DNA from: Paenibacillus sp. OV219
GTDB taxonomy: Bacteria; Bacillota; Bacilli; Paenibacillales; Paenibacillaceae
NCBI RefSeq assembly: GCF_900110075.1
Contig: NZ_FOCJ01000010.1
Location: forward strand, 62,001 to 126,000
Direction of reading: 5' to 3'
Length of the DNA: 64,000 nt
Both the position numbers and the translations under genes were made by a program. Under the pieces are notes generated by a model. The model was not told where the DNA came from and did not search any database. It worked only from the letters and a program-made list of their open reading frames with translations. Positions 25,234 to 33,655 of the stretch are shown in pieces. How positions within the stretch are numbered: position 1 is the stretch's first letter; each line of letters starts with the position of its first letter.

Positions 25234-27984
25234 ATGACTGCACAAGCATTAACGTCTGCATTGAAACAAATACCTCGTCCTGAATATCCGCGCCCAGACT
25301 GGCAACGCCAGGATTGGCTGAACTTGAACGGTACATGGGAATTCCGTCTTGATACGACGGAAGTTGCAAGCGGTTACGAGACGCCTACGACCCAATTTGA
25401 CAGTGAAATTATAGTGCCTTTCTCATGGGCAAGCCCACTATCGGGAATTGGCCGCGATGAGCGTGGTACAGGCTGGTATAAGAAGAGTGTTGCTTGGTCG
25501 CCTGCTGAGAGCAATTCGCGTGTCTTCCTGCGCTTCGGTGCGGCTGATTACAGCAGCGAGGTTTGGGTTAACGGTACGCATGTCGGCTCGCACATTGGCG
25601 GCTACGGCGGCTTCGAGTTCGATGTAACGCATGTGTGGCGCAGTGATGCGGAGAACGCGATTATCGTCAGCGCGACTGATTTTGACCATGGCTATCAGGC
25701 ACGCGGGAAGCAAGGTTATGGTGAAATCCGCGGCATTTGGCAGCCGGTCTGGCTGGAGGCGCGTCCGCAATCCTATATTCAATCAGCGAAGTTCGCAACG
25801 TTCATTAATGGCACAATCGGCGTGAAGGCTGTTGTTGTCGCTCATGAAGCGGGAGAAGCTAGCTTGCAATTCAGCTTCGATGGCGGAACTGTGCAGCATA
25901 ACTTCGTAGCTGAGCTGGTAGAGGGCGAGAATGAGGTTAGCACTTCTTTTGTCGTAAGCGATCCGCAGCTGTGGAGTCCTGAGACGCCTTATCTCTATGA
26001 AGGTTCACTGACGCTCAGTCTTGCGGAGAGTGCGGGTGATGTTGTATCGACGTACTTCGGTATTCGCGAGTTCGGGACGGCGCTATTCGGCGATCGTTCG
26101 TACCGCTGGGTTACGCTGAACGGCAAGCCGATATATCTGAACGGTACGCTAGATCAATCGTACCATCAGACTGGTTATTTCACATATCCGACCGATGATG
26201 AGATGCAGGACGAGATTTATTTGCTGAAGCGCCTCGGGCTTAACCTGGTTCGGATTCATATTAAACCGGAGGAGCCGCGCAAGTTGTACTGGGCGGATAA
26301 GCTGGGTATGCTCGTAATGGAGGATATGCCTTGCTTCTGGGGCAATCCAGATGAGACGGCAAGAGCGAATTATGAGAGCGAAGCGAAGGAAATTATTGAG
26401 CGTGATTACAACCATCCGTCGATCTTCTCTTGGGTCATGTTCAATGAAACTTGGGGGCTGAAGACGAATCCGGAGTCACAGGGTCTAACGAATCAATCGC
26501 ATACGCCAAGTGCCTATTTGCCTGAGACTCAGGAGTGGGTCAGAGGAATTTATCACTGGGCAAAAGAGCTTGACCCGACGCGGATCGTCGAAGACAACTC
26601 CCCTTGTAACTTCGACCATGTCGAGACGGATTTGAATACATGGCACTTCTACATTAATGGCTACGAGCAGCTGCGTGAGCATGTGACGGATGTTGTGGGC
26701 AAAACCTATCCGGGCTCAAGCTTCAACTGCATTGGCGGTAACGTTCAGGGAGATGCGCCGCTGATGAACAGCGAGTGCGGCAATGTGTGGGGCTTCTCGA
26801 ACGGTGCTGGCGACAGTGACCTCGCTTGGCATTATTGGTACATGATGAATGAGTTCCGCCGCCATGACAAAATGTGCGGATTTGTCTTTACGGAATTCCG
26901 TGATGTAACAAATGAATTTAACGGCTACTACCGTCTGGACGGCTCGGATAAGCAGTTCGGATATGAAGATCTGGTGCCGGGCATGTCACTCTCAGACCTG
27001 CATACGCCAGACTACATCGTCATTGACGCTCCTCCTTGCCAAACGGTGCAGGCAGGCGAACAAGTATCGGTGTCACTGCTGGCATCCAGCTATTCCGATG
27101 CGTACCATGGTCAACAGCTGACGCTTGCTTGGGAGCTGACGTATGACAACATCGGCGTACGAGTGACGGCTGAGCGCGGATCGGTAGAGCTGGCTTGGAG
27201 CGAGTATGGCGTGAAGCCAATTGAGGCACCGATTGTAGTGAATATGCCGAAACAAGATGCGGTTGCTGTACTAGCAGTTCGTCTTGTGGATGCAGCGGGC
27301 CGCGTGGTAACGCGCAACTTCACGACCTTCGATGTGCGCAGCGGCGCTGCTCACGGCGTCTATGAAGCGGAAGGTCAGTTCGTGCAAGTGCCTGTTACGG
27401 GCTTCGCATCGCACAGCTTCCCGCATCAGTGGAACGCGATACAAGAGGGCAAAACAAACGGTGGCTCGGAAGGCGAGTTTGTGTACGACGTGGAGCTGCC
27501 AAGTGTAGAAGAACAAGGTGCGATCCATCATATCGAGATCGCTTTCGAAGCAAGCGCGAAGCGACTGCTTGCCCGTAATATTGAGGGTTCGCGCGACCGT
27601 CAGCATGGCATCGACTTCATGCATGGCGCGAATGCGAATGTGGAGTACAACAGCAATACGTACTACATGACCGATGATGAGCAGCATCCATCGCACATCG
27701 TTGTGAGCATCGACGGTGAGCAGGTTGGTACGTTCACGCTGCCAGACAATCCGTCCGACAGCCGCGGCGTGCTGTCGTATCAGTATCAAGAGATCTATAA
27801 CAAGCTCGACGAGGCAGGCTCGTACGGTTACCTGTGCCGCATTACGATGCCAAGCCGTATTGCAGCCAAGCTGAACCGCAGCCGCAGCTTCAAGCTCGCA
27901 ATCGCAGCGGACCATGGCGGCGTGGCGCTTTACGGCCGCAATGCAGGGCGCTACCCGCTTGATATTTTGGTGCGGGTGAAGTAG
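25234..27984 (+). CDS. GH2-family glycoside hydrolase
   Basis: 916 residues, no signal peptide. Sugar-binding jelly roll at about 15-190 (WLNLNGTWEFRLD, WYKKSVAW, VWVNGTHVGSHIGGYGGFEFD), immunoglobulin-like domain at ~190-285, TIM barrel at ~290-600. Acid/base E405 is in MFNETWG and the nucleophile is probably E554 in VFTEFRD, both at normal GH2 positions. A C-terminal beta-rich region (~750-915) is shared with the divergent ArsR-type regulator. GH2 includes beta-galactosidases, mannosidases and glucuronidases; the sequence alone does not tell which. Location next to GH38 makes a mannoside or plant glycan likely. AGGGAAGG is 13 bases before the ATG, rather far. Confidence 0.9.
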   Translation: MTAQALTSALKQIPRPEYPRPDWQRQDWLNLNGTWEFRLDTTEVASGYETPTTQFDSEIIVPFSWASPLSGIGRDERGTGWYKKSVAWSPAESNSRVFLRFGAADYSSEVWVNGTHVGSHIGGYGGFEFDVTHVWRSDAENAIIVSATDFDHGYQARGKQGYGEIRGIWQPVWLEARPQSYIQSAKFATFINGTIGVKAVVVAHEAGEASLQFSFDGGTVQHNFVAELVEGENEVSTSFVVSDPQLWSPETPYLYEGSLTLSLAESAGDVVSTYFGIREFGTALFGDRSYRWVTLNGKPIYLNGTLDQSYHQTGYFTYPTDDEMQDEIYLLKRLGLNLVRIHIKPEEPRKLYWADKLGMLVMEDMPCFWGNPDETARANYESEAKEIIERDYNHPSIFSWVMFNETWGLKTNPESQGLTNQSHTPSAYLPETQEWVRGIYHWAKELDPTRIVEDNSPCNFDHVETDLNTWHFYINGYEQLREHVTDVVGKTYPGSSFNCIGGNVQGDAPLMNSECGNVWGFSNGAGDSDLAWHYWYMMNEFRRHDKMCGFVFTEFRDVTNEFNGYYRLDGSDKQFGYEDLVPGMSLSDLHTPDYIVIDAPPCQTVQAGEQVSVSLLASSYSDAYHGQQLTLAWELTYDNIGVRVTAERGSVELAWSEYGVKPIEAPIVVNMPKQDAVAVLAVRLVDAAGRVVTRNFTTFDVRSGAAHGVYEAEGQFVQVPVTGFASHSFPHQWNAIQEGKTNGGSEGEFVYDVELPSVEEQGAIHHIEIAFEASAKRLLARNIEGSRDRQHGIDFMHGANANVEYNSNTYYMTDDEQHPSHIVVSIDGEQVGTFTLPDNPSDSRGVLSYQYQEIYNKLDEAGSYGYLCRITMPSRIAAKLNRSRSFKLAIAADHGGVALYGRNAGRYPLDILVRVK

Positions 27985-28043
27985 TAGGGGTAAGAGTGCA
28001 ACGGAGGTGCCGCTCAAGGTGCCTCCGTTGATCGGATGCAAGG

Positions 28044-28087
28044 GCCGTCTCGACAGTAGTTTTAAACTACTGCGAAACGGCTTTTTC
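28044..28087 (+). terminator. Long terminator hairpin after GH2
   Basis: GCCGT...ACGGC outer stem with an inner near-perfect CAGTAGTTT / AAACTACTG, followed by TTTTTC. A separate GGAGGTGCC/GGTGCCTCC-type dyad (CAACGGAGG ... CCTCCGTTG, about 27998-28030) precedes it without a T run. Confidence 0.8.
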
Positions 28088-28173
28088 TATTTGTTTTGTA
28101 ACGAACTCCAGCGTTGCTACTCACCGCGTTTGTCGTCTGACATCGCACCCGACCATTGCGTATCCATCCTGTT

Positions 28174-28208
28174 AGCTGCCTGCTTCGTTTGAAGCAGGCG
28201 GCTTTTTT
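28174..28208 (+). terminator. Second tandem terminator
   Basis: AGCTGCCTGCTTC-GTTT-GAAGCAGGCGGCT, a 13-bp stem with one wobble, followed by seven T. Only ~86 bases without any recognisable gene separate it from the first terminator. Confidence 0.85.
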
Positions 28209-28252
28209 TGTGTAGGCAAGTCCGCCTAAGACTGAGGAATCAAAATTAAGTA

Positions 28253-28661
28253 TTGATAATATATTAAATATAATATATGTATAAAATAGTGTTTGAAGCT
28301 GCCGGAACAGTTTGTGAAGGAGAACTCATTGGTGTGCTGGGGATGAAAAAAGAAAACGGAACGACCTTCATTTTTCTACATTTTTCGACGAATACCGCGA
28401 ACTATAAGGGTCATATCGTAGTTTGGATTTCAAGGGAAGGTCGAGAGAGATACCTTGGTGGCATGTCATATTTTAGTCGATGTACCTGGTAGAAAACAAT
28501 TTTAATAAAAGTGTTGATTAAATATATTAAACATATTATATTTATATATAAGGTTAATGAAACCGCTTGCAGGATGCTGCTGCATTTGTTTAACGGGCTG
28601 CCGCAGTCCTTTTGCTTTTCGCGCATCCATGTCTGTCGGTTCATTAGTTGAAAGCGCTTCG
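28253..28661 (+). promoter_or_regulatory. Regulatory region of the sugar ABC operon
   Basis: Two promoter-like elements: TTGATA (28253-28258) with TATGTA 17 bases later, and TTGATT (28514-28519), exactly 17 bases, TATATT (28537-28542). Each carries the ATATTRAAYATA motif in its spacer (28261-28272, 28524-28535), matching the mannosidase and GntR-type promoters. Cre-like sites follow: ATGAAACCGCTTGCAG (28557-28572) and TTGAAAGCGCTTCG (28648-28661). A 71-codon frame at 28277-28492 between them looks accidental. The 480-base length may include a long leader. Confidence 0.55.
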
Positions 28662-28694
28662 TTTGGCTATACCCTGTAGAAGGTGGGAGGAGTA

Positions 28695-29654
28695 ATGATT
28701 GCAAAAGAAGCAAGAGTTGAAGTCATGCCCGAAGTATTGCCGTTAAAGAAGAACAATGCATGGGCCAAGGTATGGAGTTTCAGGTCCATCTACTTATTTA
28801 TGCTCCCTGCTTTTATCTGGTATGTCGTATTTTGCTACTATCCGATGTACGGTATTTTGATTGCGTTCAAAGATTTCAAATACAACCTAGGGATATTGCA
28901 CAGCCCGTGGGAAGGCCTGCGGTTTTTCAAACAGTTCCTAGGCGATTCCAGTTTCTATTCGGTGCTCTACAATACGCTATCGATTAGCTTCCTGAAGCTG
29001 TTGCTCGGATTCCCGGCGCCTCTCATCCTTGCTTTGATGCTGAATGGCGTTATGCATGGGAAATTAAAAAGGATCTTCCAAACGATTTCCTACCTGCCAC
29101 ACTTTGTATCCTGGGTCGTTGTTGTGACACTGATGCAAAAAATTCTTTCTCCTAACGTGGGACTTGTCAATGACATCCGGGATCATATGGGGCTTGAGCC
29201 GATCTTCTTTATGGGCATGCCGTCATTATTTTATCCACTGGTCGTCATTTCGGATATTTGGAAGGGTGTAGGTTGGGGCTCGATTATTTACTTGGCCGCT
29301 TTGACCAATATCGATCCACATTTGTATGAAGCTGCGGAAATGGACGGGGCGGGACGGTGGAGCAAGCTGTTTAAGATTACGCTGCCATCTCTGACGCCTA
29401 CGGTTGGTATCCTGCTGATCTTCTCTCTCAGCGGCGTTCTGAATGCCGGTTTCGACCAAATCTGGCTGATGCAAACGCCTGCTACACTCAGCGTTTCGGA
29501 AATTCTAGACACTTATGTCTTGAAAACAGGTATTCAGCAGGGACAATTCGCTTATTCCACTGCCATCGGATTGTTCAAGTCAGTGATCTCTCTGCTTCTC
29601 ATTGTGGCTGTTAATAAAGTATCCAAAAAAGTGAGCGATGTATCGCTATGGTAA
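28695..29654 (+). CDS. Sugar ABC transporter permease, LplB-like
   Basis: 319 residues from ATG 28695 with GGGAGGAG just upstream. Six membrane helices starting near residue 30 (YLFMLPAFIWYVVFCYYPMYGI). The cytosolic EAA loop for the ATPase is present: YEAAEMDGAGRWSKLFKITLP. Matches the LplB/YtcP-type permeases that import complex oligosaccharides in Bacillaceae and Paenibacillaceae. First gene of a permease-permease-binding protein operon. As is normal for the group, the ATPase (MsmX-like) is not encoded here. Confidence 0.92.
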   Translation: MIAKEARVEVMPEVLPLKKNNAWAKVWSFRSIYLFMLPAFIWYVVFCYYPMYGILIAFKDFKYNLGILHSPWEGLRFFKQFLGDSSFYSVLYNTLSISFLKLLLGFPAPLILALMLNGVMHGKLKRIFQTISYLPHFVSWVVVVTLMQKILSPNVGLVNDIRDHMGLEPIFFMGMPSLFYPLVVISDIWKGVGWGSIIYLAALTNIDPHLYEAAEMDGAGRWSKLFKITLPSLTPTVGILLIFSLSGVLNAGFDQIWLMQTPATLSVSEILDTYVLKTGIQQGQFAYSTAIGLFKSVISLLLIVAVNKVSKKVSDVSLW

Positions 29655-29694
29655 TCAGGCATAATTCATTATTTGAACTTAAGGAGGTGCAGGT

Positions 29695-30609
29695 ATGGGT
29701 GTGAGAAAACTATCGGCTGCCGATAGAATCTATACCACAGTGAACTATTCGCTGCTGCTCATATTCTGCCTGACGGCACTCTATCCCTTTATCTATTTTC
29801 TAGCGCTATCATTCAATGACGGCTATGACGCCATGAAGGGCGGCATCTACTTCTTCCCGAGGGTCAGTACGTTTGAGAACTACTCCAAAGCATTCCATAA
29901 CCCTCATATTTTGAAATCATTTTGGATTTCCATTTCCCGAACGGTTGTTGTAACCGTAGGTTCAACAATGTTGACGGCTCTGCTGGCCTACGGGCTTTCA
30001 CGGAAAGGCTTGCCGGGAAGAAAATATATCGTTTTCTTCTTCTTCTTCACTACGCTGTTCAGCGGCGGACTTATCCCGACATTTATTCTGTACCGGGAGC
30101 TGCATATTCTGAACACGTACTGGGTGCTCGTCCTGCCGTCGCTGTATAGCTTTTTCAATGCGATTATTATGAAGACCTTCTTCGACGGAATTCCATTAGG
30201 CTTATCGGAATCGGCGCGGATCGACGGCGCAAGTGAGTTAAGCGTATTTTGGAGAATTATTCTCCCGCTTTCAATGCCGGTAATGGCTACCATCGCGCTG
30301 TTTGTCGGGGTAGGCGTCTGGAACGACTGGTTTACCGGGCAGTTCTTTATTCAAAATCAAGATCTTCAGCCTGCAGCTACATTCCTGAACAAAATGATCA
30401 GTGAAGCGTCGTTCCAGTCCATGACGGGCTCAAGCAGCGGCTCAGCCATTCAAAACATGAACCAAAACCAGATGACGCTGCGAGGTGTAACGCCTGAGGC
30501 TCTCAGAATGACCTTCGTTATCATAATTACGGCACCGATCATCTGCGTGTATCCATTCCTTCAGAAGTATTTTGTTAAAGGCGTGCTTGTTGGTTCGCTT
30601 AAGGAGTAG
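29695..30609 (+). CDS. Sugar ABC transporter permease, LplC-like
   Basis: 304 residues; AAGGAGGTG 6 bases before the ATG, 40 bases after the previous gene. Six membrane helices (first at ~17-37, YSLLLIFCLTALYPFIYFLAL). EAA loop: LSESARIDGASELSVFWRIILPLSMP. The inserted segment with N/Q/S-rich sequence near 245-270 (GSSSGSAIQNMNQNQM) is typical for LplC-type permeases. Forms the heterodimeric channel with the upstream permease in the cytoplasmic membrane. Confidence 0.92.
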   Translation: MGVRKLSAADRIYTTVNYSLLLIFCLTALYPFIYFLALSFNDGYDAMKGGIYFFPRVSTFENYSKAFHNPHILKSFWISISRTVVVTVGSTMLTALLAYGLSRKGLPGRKYIVFFFFFTTLFSGGLIPTFILYRELHILNTYWVLVLPSLYSFFNAIIMKTFFDGIPLGLSESARIDGASELSVFWRIILPLSMPVMATIALFVGVGVWNDWFTGQFFIQNQDLQPAATFLNKMISEASFQSMTGSSSGSAIQNMNQNQMTLRGVTPEALRMTFVIIITAPIICVYPFLQKYFVKGVLVGSLKE

Positions 30610-30672
30610 CCGAGTATAAGAGGCAGTGCCTTTTATATATAAAAAAATTAGCAAAAGAAAGGGGCTTGTCTA

Positions 30673-32400
30673 ATGCGTAAGACCAGATTGAAAAGTTCTC
30701 TTAGCTTGACGCTTGCCATTCCGATGATTGCATTGTCTGTAACGGCATGTGGAGGAAACAACAATGATTCGAGTACGAATGCGAACTCGGGAGCCGCTAA
30801 CTCGACGAACGCGAATTCCACGAACGCGAACTCGGGGACAAACGACTCATCTGCACCTAAAGAGGCCACATTATCCTTCTTAAGTGCCTGGAACGGCGGA
30901 GGAGCAGGATTCCCGCAGGATCAGGAAAACAATCCGGTTGCTAAAGCGGTTAGAGAGAAAACCGGCGTAACGTTAAAGCTGGAATCGATCACAACAAGCG
31001 AAGTTGAGAAACTGAACACGATCTTCGCTTCGGATACGGTTCCGGATATCGTAAACGCGCCGTACTGGTCGACGACAGGCGGGGAAGGACAAGTCATCAA
31101 GAAAGCGGCTTTGGAAGGCCAACTTCTCGATTTAACCCCTTATCTTGATAAATATCCGAACGTGAAGAAACTGATGACGCAAGGCGTAGCGAAGGACTTT
31201 GCAGAATTCGATCTGAATAGTCCTGATCTTGAAGGCAAGCAATATGTCATTCCTATGCAGACGCCGGACGGCACTCCAGAGAGTATTCATAACTGGAACT
31301 ACGGCCTCTACGCTCGCGGAGATATTTTGAAAGCGTTGAATGTGAATGCTGCTGATATCGACACGGAAGAAAAGCTCGCAGATCTGTTAACGAAAATCAA
31401 GTCTGGAGATTTCAAAGATATTAGCGGCAAGCCGGTCATTCCTTCCGGTACGATGCACAATGGATGGGACTATAGCCAATTCCTATCCGGCTGGTCTGAT
31501 TACAACATTTCCGACTTCCGTGAGGAAGATGGCAAGCTTATCCACTGGACGCAATCCAAAGACCAAGAAGCTCGCTTGTTGTATATGAGAAAGCTGATCA
31601 CAAACGGTCTCTTTGACCCTGAGGCATTCAGCAATACCGATACGACTGCGAATGAGAAGCTCGCTACAGGCAAGCTGGCTGTATTCGGCGCTCAAAGCAT
31701 GATTGGCGAATTGCAAAAAACGCTTTACAAATCAAATCCAGACATGCAATATGAGCTGCTTGGACCAATGAAGAATAAGAGTGGCAACATTGTAACGCAA
31801 GTAGAGAAGCCAGGTCGTTCCGGGTTCCCGGTTATCTTCTTGAGCGCGAAGATCAAAGATCCAGATGCAGCGCTGCGTCTGATTGATTACTTGAACAGCG
31901 ACGAAGGCCGCCTGCTCGCTTACTGGGGCATCGAAGGCAAAGATTATACGCTAGCAGATAGCAAGCCGCAATGGGTTGCAGATGTGAAGAAGCAATTCGA
32001 TGATAATCCGGATGTGAAGCGTGACGAAGGTCTCAACTACCTCTCCGGCAGCTTCATGGGCGCTTTCTCCTCTGAAGTCACTTGGCCGATCCCGGATGAC
32101 CAGAAGACGCAATGGGAGAAACTCGAAGCAAGCTACTCGAAGAGACTTCCGATCCAAATTATCGACAAAGTCAGCGCAACTTACCTGGAAAGAGATTGGC
32201 CTAAATACCAAGAGTTCCGCGATAAAACGGCTAGCTTGAACTTCGACGAAGAATTCCGCAAAGCTTGCTACGCGAAATCTGATGCCGAAGCGCTGAAGAT
32301 TCTGCACGGCATTCAAGACAAGTTTAAATCTGCAGGCGTAGAGGACATGGCTAGCTATGTCGGCGAAAAAGCTGCAGCGCGCGATGATATCGGTTGGTAA
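30673..32400 (+). CDS. Extracellular solute-binding lipoprotein of the ABC operon
   Basis: 575 residues; AAAGGGG precedes the ATG. Signal peptide with lipobox VTAC (IALSVTACGGN). A low-complexity linker of Asn/Ser/Thr follows to about residue 60 (NANSTNANSGTNDSS), encoded by near-repeats of ACGAACGCGAAC. The rest matches the large LplA/YtcQ-type binding proteins (VPDIVNAPYWS, IPMQTPDGTPES, DYLNSDEGRLLAYWGIEGKDY). It captures an oligosaccharide outside the cell for the two permeases. The terminal terminator and the upstream motif suggest a single regulated operon. Confidence 0.92.
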   Translation: MRKTRLKSSLSLTLAIPMIALSVTACGGNNNDSSTNANSGAANSTNANSTNANSGTNDSSAPKEATLSFLSAWNGGGAGFPQDQENNPVAKAVREKTGVTLKLESITTSEVEKLNTIFASDTVPDIVNAPYWSTTGGEGQVIKKAALEGQLLDLTPYLDKYPNVKKLMTQGVAKDFAEFDLNSPDLEGKQYVIPMQTPDGTPESIHNWNYGLYARGDILKALNVNAADIDTEEKLADLLTKIKSGDFKDISGKPVIPSGTMHNGWDYSQFLSGWSDYNISDFREEDGKLIHWTQSKDQEARLLYMRKLITNGLFDPEAFSNTDTTANEKLATGKLAVFGAQSMIGELQKTLYKSNPDMQYELLGPMKNKSGNIVTQVEKPGRSGFPVIFLSAKIKDPDAALRLIDYLNSDEGRLLAYWGIEGKDYTLADSKPQWVADVKKQFDDNPDVKRDEGLNYLSGSFMGAFSSEVTWPIPDDQKTQWEKLEASYSKRLPIQIIDKVSATYLERDWPKYQEFRDKTASLNFDEEFRKACYAKSDAEALKILHGIQDKFKSAGVEDMASYVGEKAAARDDIGW

Positions 32401-32441
32401 TACGAGGTTGATTGCAGCATAAGGAATAGTAGAGTAGAGAA

Positions 32442-32480
32442 TAGACCAGACCGCTTGTATTGGCGGCTTGGTCTATTTTG
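32442..32480 (+). terminator. Terminator of the ABC operon
   Basis: TAGACCA / TGGTCTA outer stem with ACCGC / GCGG inner pairing, then TTTTG. Confidence 0.7.
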
Positions 32481-32528
32481 CGTTTCGGGGAGTACTACAG
32501 GGACCCCGAGCTAGTGAGCTAAAGGATG

Positions 32529-32555
32529 GCGAGAGAGCATATACGATCTCTCAGC
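32529..32555. repeat. Single copy of the palindromic repeat family
   Basis: GCGAGAGAGC, loop ATATAC, GATCTCTCAGC. It lies between the ABC operon terminator and the P-loop gene, again intergenic. Confidence 0.75.
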
Positions 32556-32743
32556 ACCGTAGCCAGAGTAACATTGCCGTTTGGTAGTACCGAAGTGAGG
32601 TTAGAAATGGTAATTGCACCTGCTTTACGGAGGATAATAAACAATCCTACTAGAAATGAACAAGGGTGTGAAATTGATATTACCGTCAGAGAAACATACG
32701 AGATTTGAGAGGCTAGAGTATCGGCCTATAAGGAGAGTCCTAC

Positions 32744-33541
32744 ATGCAAAAGAAATGCAAGTTAATATTGGTCGAAGGCTTGTGCGGTACGGGTAAGTCA
32801 ACGTTAGCGGAACGGCTGCATCGTTACTTGCTGCATCAAGGTATCTCTTCTTACTTCTATGATGAAGGTGCCGAGGGGCATCCGGTGAGCTTGAATTGGC
32901 ATGCTTTCTTCCGGGAGGGGGAGTATGCGGAGCTTCTGGGGCGCTATCCGGGCGTGGCTGGCGAGATCCGTTCGCGGGTAATTAGAGATGGCCATCATTA
33001 TTTGATTCCCTATCGAGAGGTCATTGCATTTAACGAGCCGAAAGTGCTCCGTGCCGAGCTAAAGTCTCGCGAGCTATGCTGGACGGATTCACCGATAGCT
33101 TCGTTGTCGGAGTTTACCCAAGCAATCGAGCGACATTGGTTACGATTCGCCGAGCGAGTTAGCGCAACTGACGATATCTACGTGCTGGAAGCGGTGTTCC
33201 TTCAGCATCGGATTCATGATCTGCTGAGGCATTATAAAGCTGACGACGAGCAAATCGAGCAGCACATTAGTGGTATCGCCGACAGGATTACCTCGTTGGA
33301 CCCGATACTAATTTATTTATCTCAGCCGAGTGTGCGGGAGCAGCAGGTTTGGATTTCCACGATACGCTCAAAGCCTCATTTTGCCACGGAAAATAGTATT
33401 AGATTCATGGAGAACCGCAAGCGGATTGAATTGAAGCTGCTTGAACAGCTTCCTTTTCCGGCCTATACGATTCATAATGTAAATCGGGATTGGGATGGGG
33501 TTTTCAATGACATGCTGGAACACCTCTCATATCCATCGTAA
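32744..33541 (+). CDS. P-loop NTPase, nucleotide-kinase-like
   Basis: 265 residues. Walker A at the start: LVEGLCGTGKSTLAERLH (about residues 10-25). The later VLEAVFLQHRIHDLL segment resembles the strand-Asp/Glu position of thymidylate- or deoxynucleoside-kinase relatives, and a late R-rich MENRKRIELKLL helix may be a lid. The substrate is not identifiable; a small-molecule kinase in the cytosol is the best guess. ATAAGGAGAG about 8 bases before the ATG. No operon partner; the upstream repeat and downstream 114-base gap isolate it. Confidence 0.7.
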   Translation: MQKKCKLILVEGLCGTGKSTLAERLHRYLLHQGISSYFYDEGAEGHPVSLNWHAFFREGEYAELLGRYPGVAGEIRSRVIRDGHHYLIPYREVIAFNEPKVLRAELKSRELCWTDSPIASLSEFTQAIERHWLRFAERVSATDDIYVLEAVFLQHRIHDLLRHYKADDEQIEQHISGIADRITSLDPILIYLSQPSVREQQVWISTIRSKPHFATENSIRFMENRKRIELKLLEQLPFPAYTIHNVNRDWDGVFNDMLEHLSYPS

Positions 33542-33655
33542 GAATGGCTTATTCACGAGACAACTTTCGGAGTTGCGAGAACAATTTTCACTAACGTGCC
33601 GCTCAGTGGGTTCGATAAAATAGAACCATAATCCATACAAGGAGTGTGCAGCATT

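Noticed and set aside
28277-28492. 71-codon frame in the ABC operon leader
   Set aside because: No ribosome binding site, lies among promoter-like AT-rich motifs, and composition is unlike its neighbours. Probably chance.
32526-32708. 60-codon frame before the P-loop gene
   Set aside because: It starts inside a palindromic repeat, has no ribosome binding site and matches no family.
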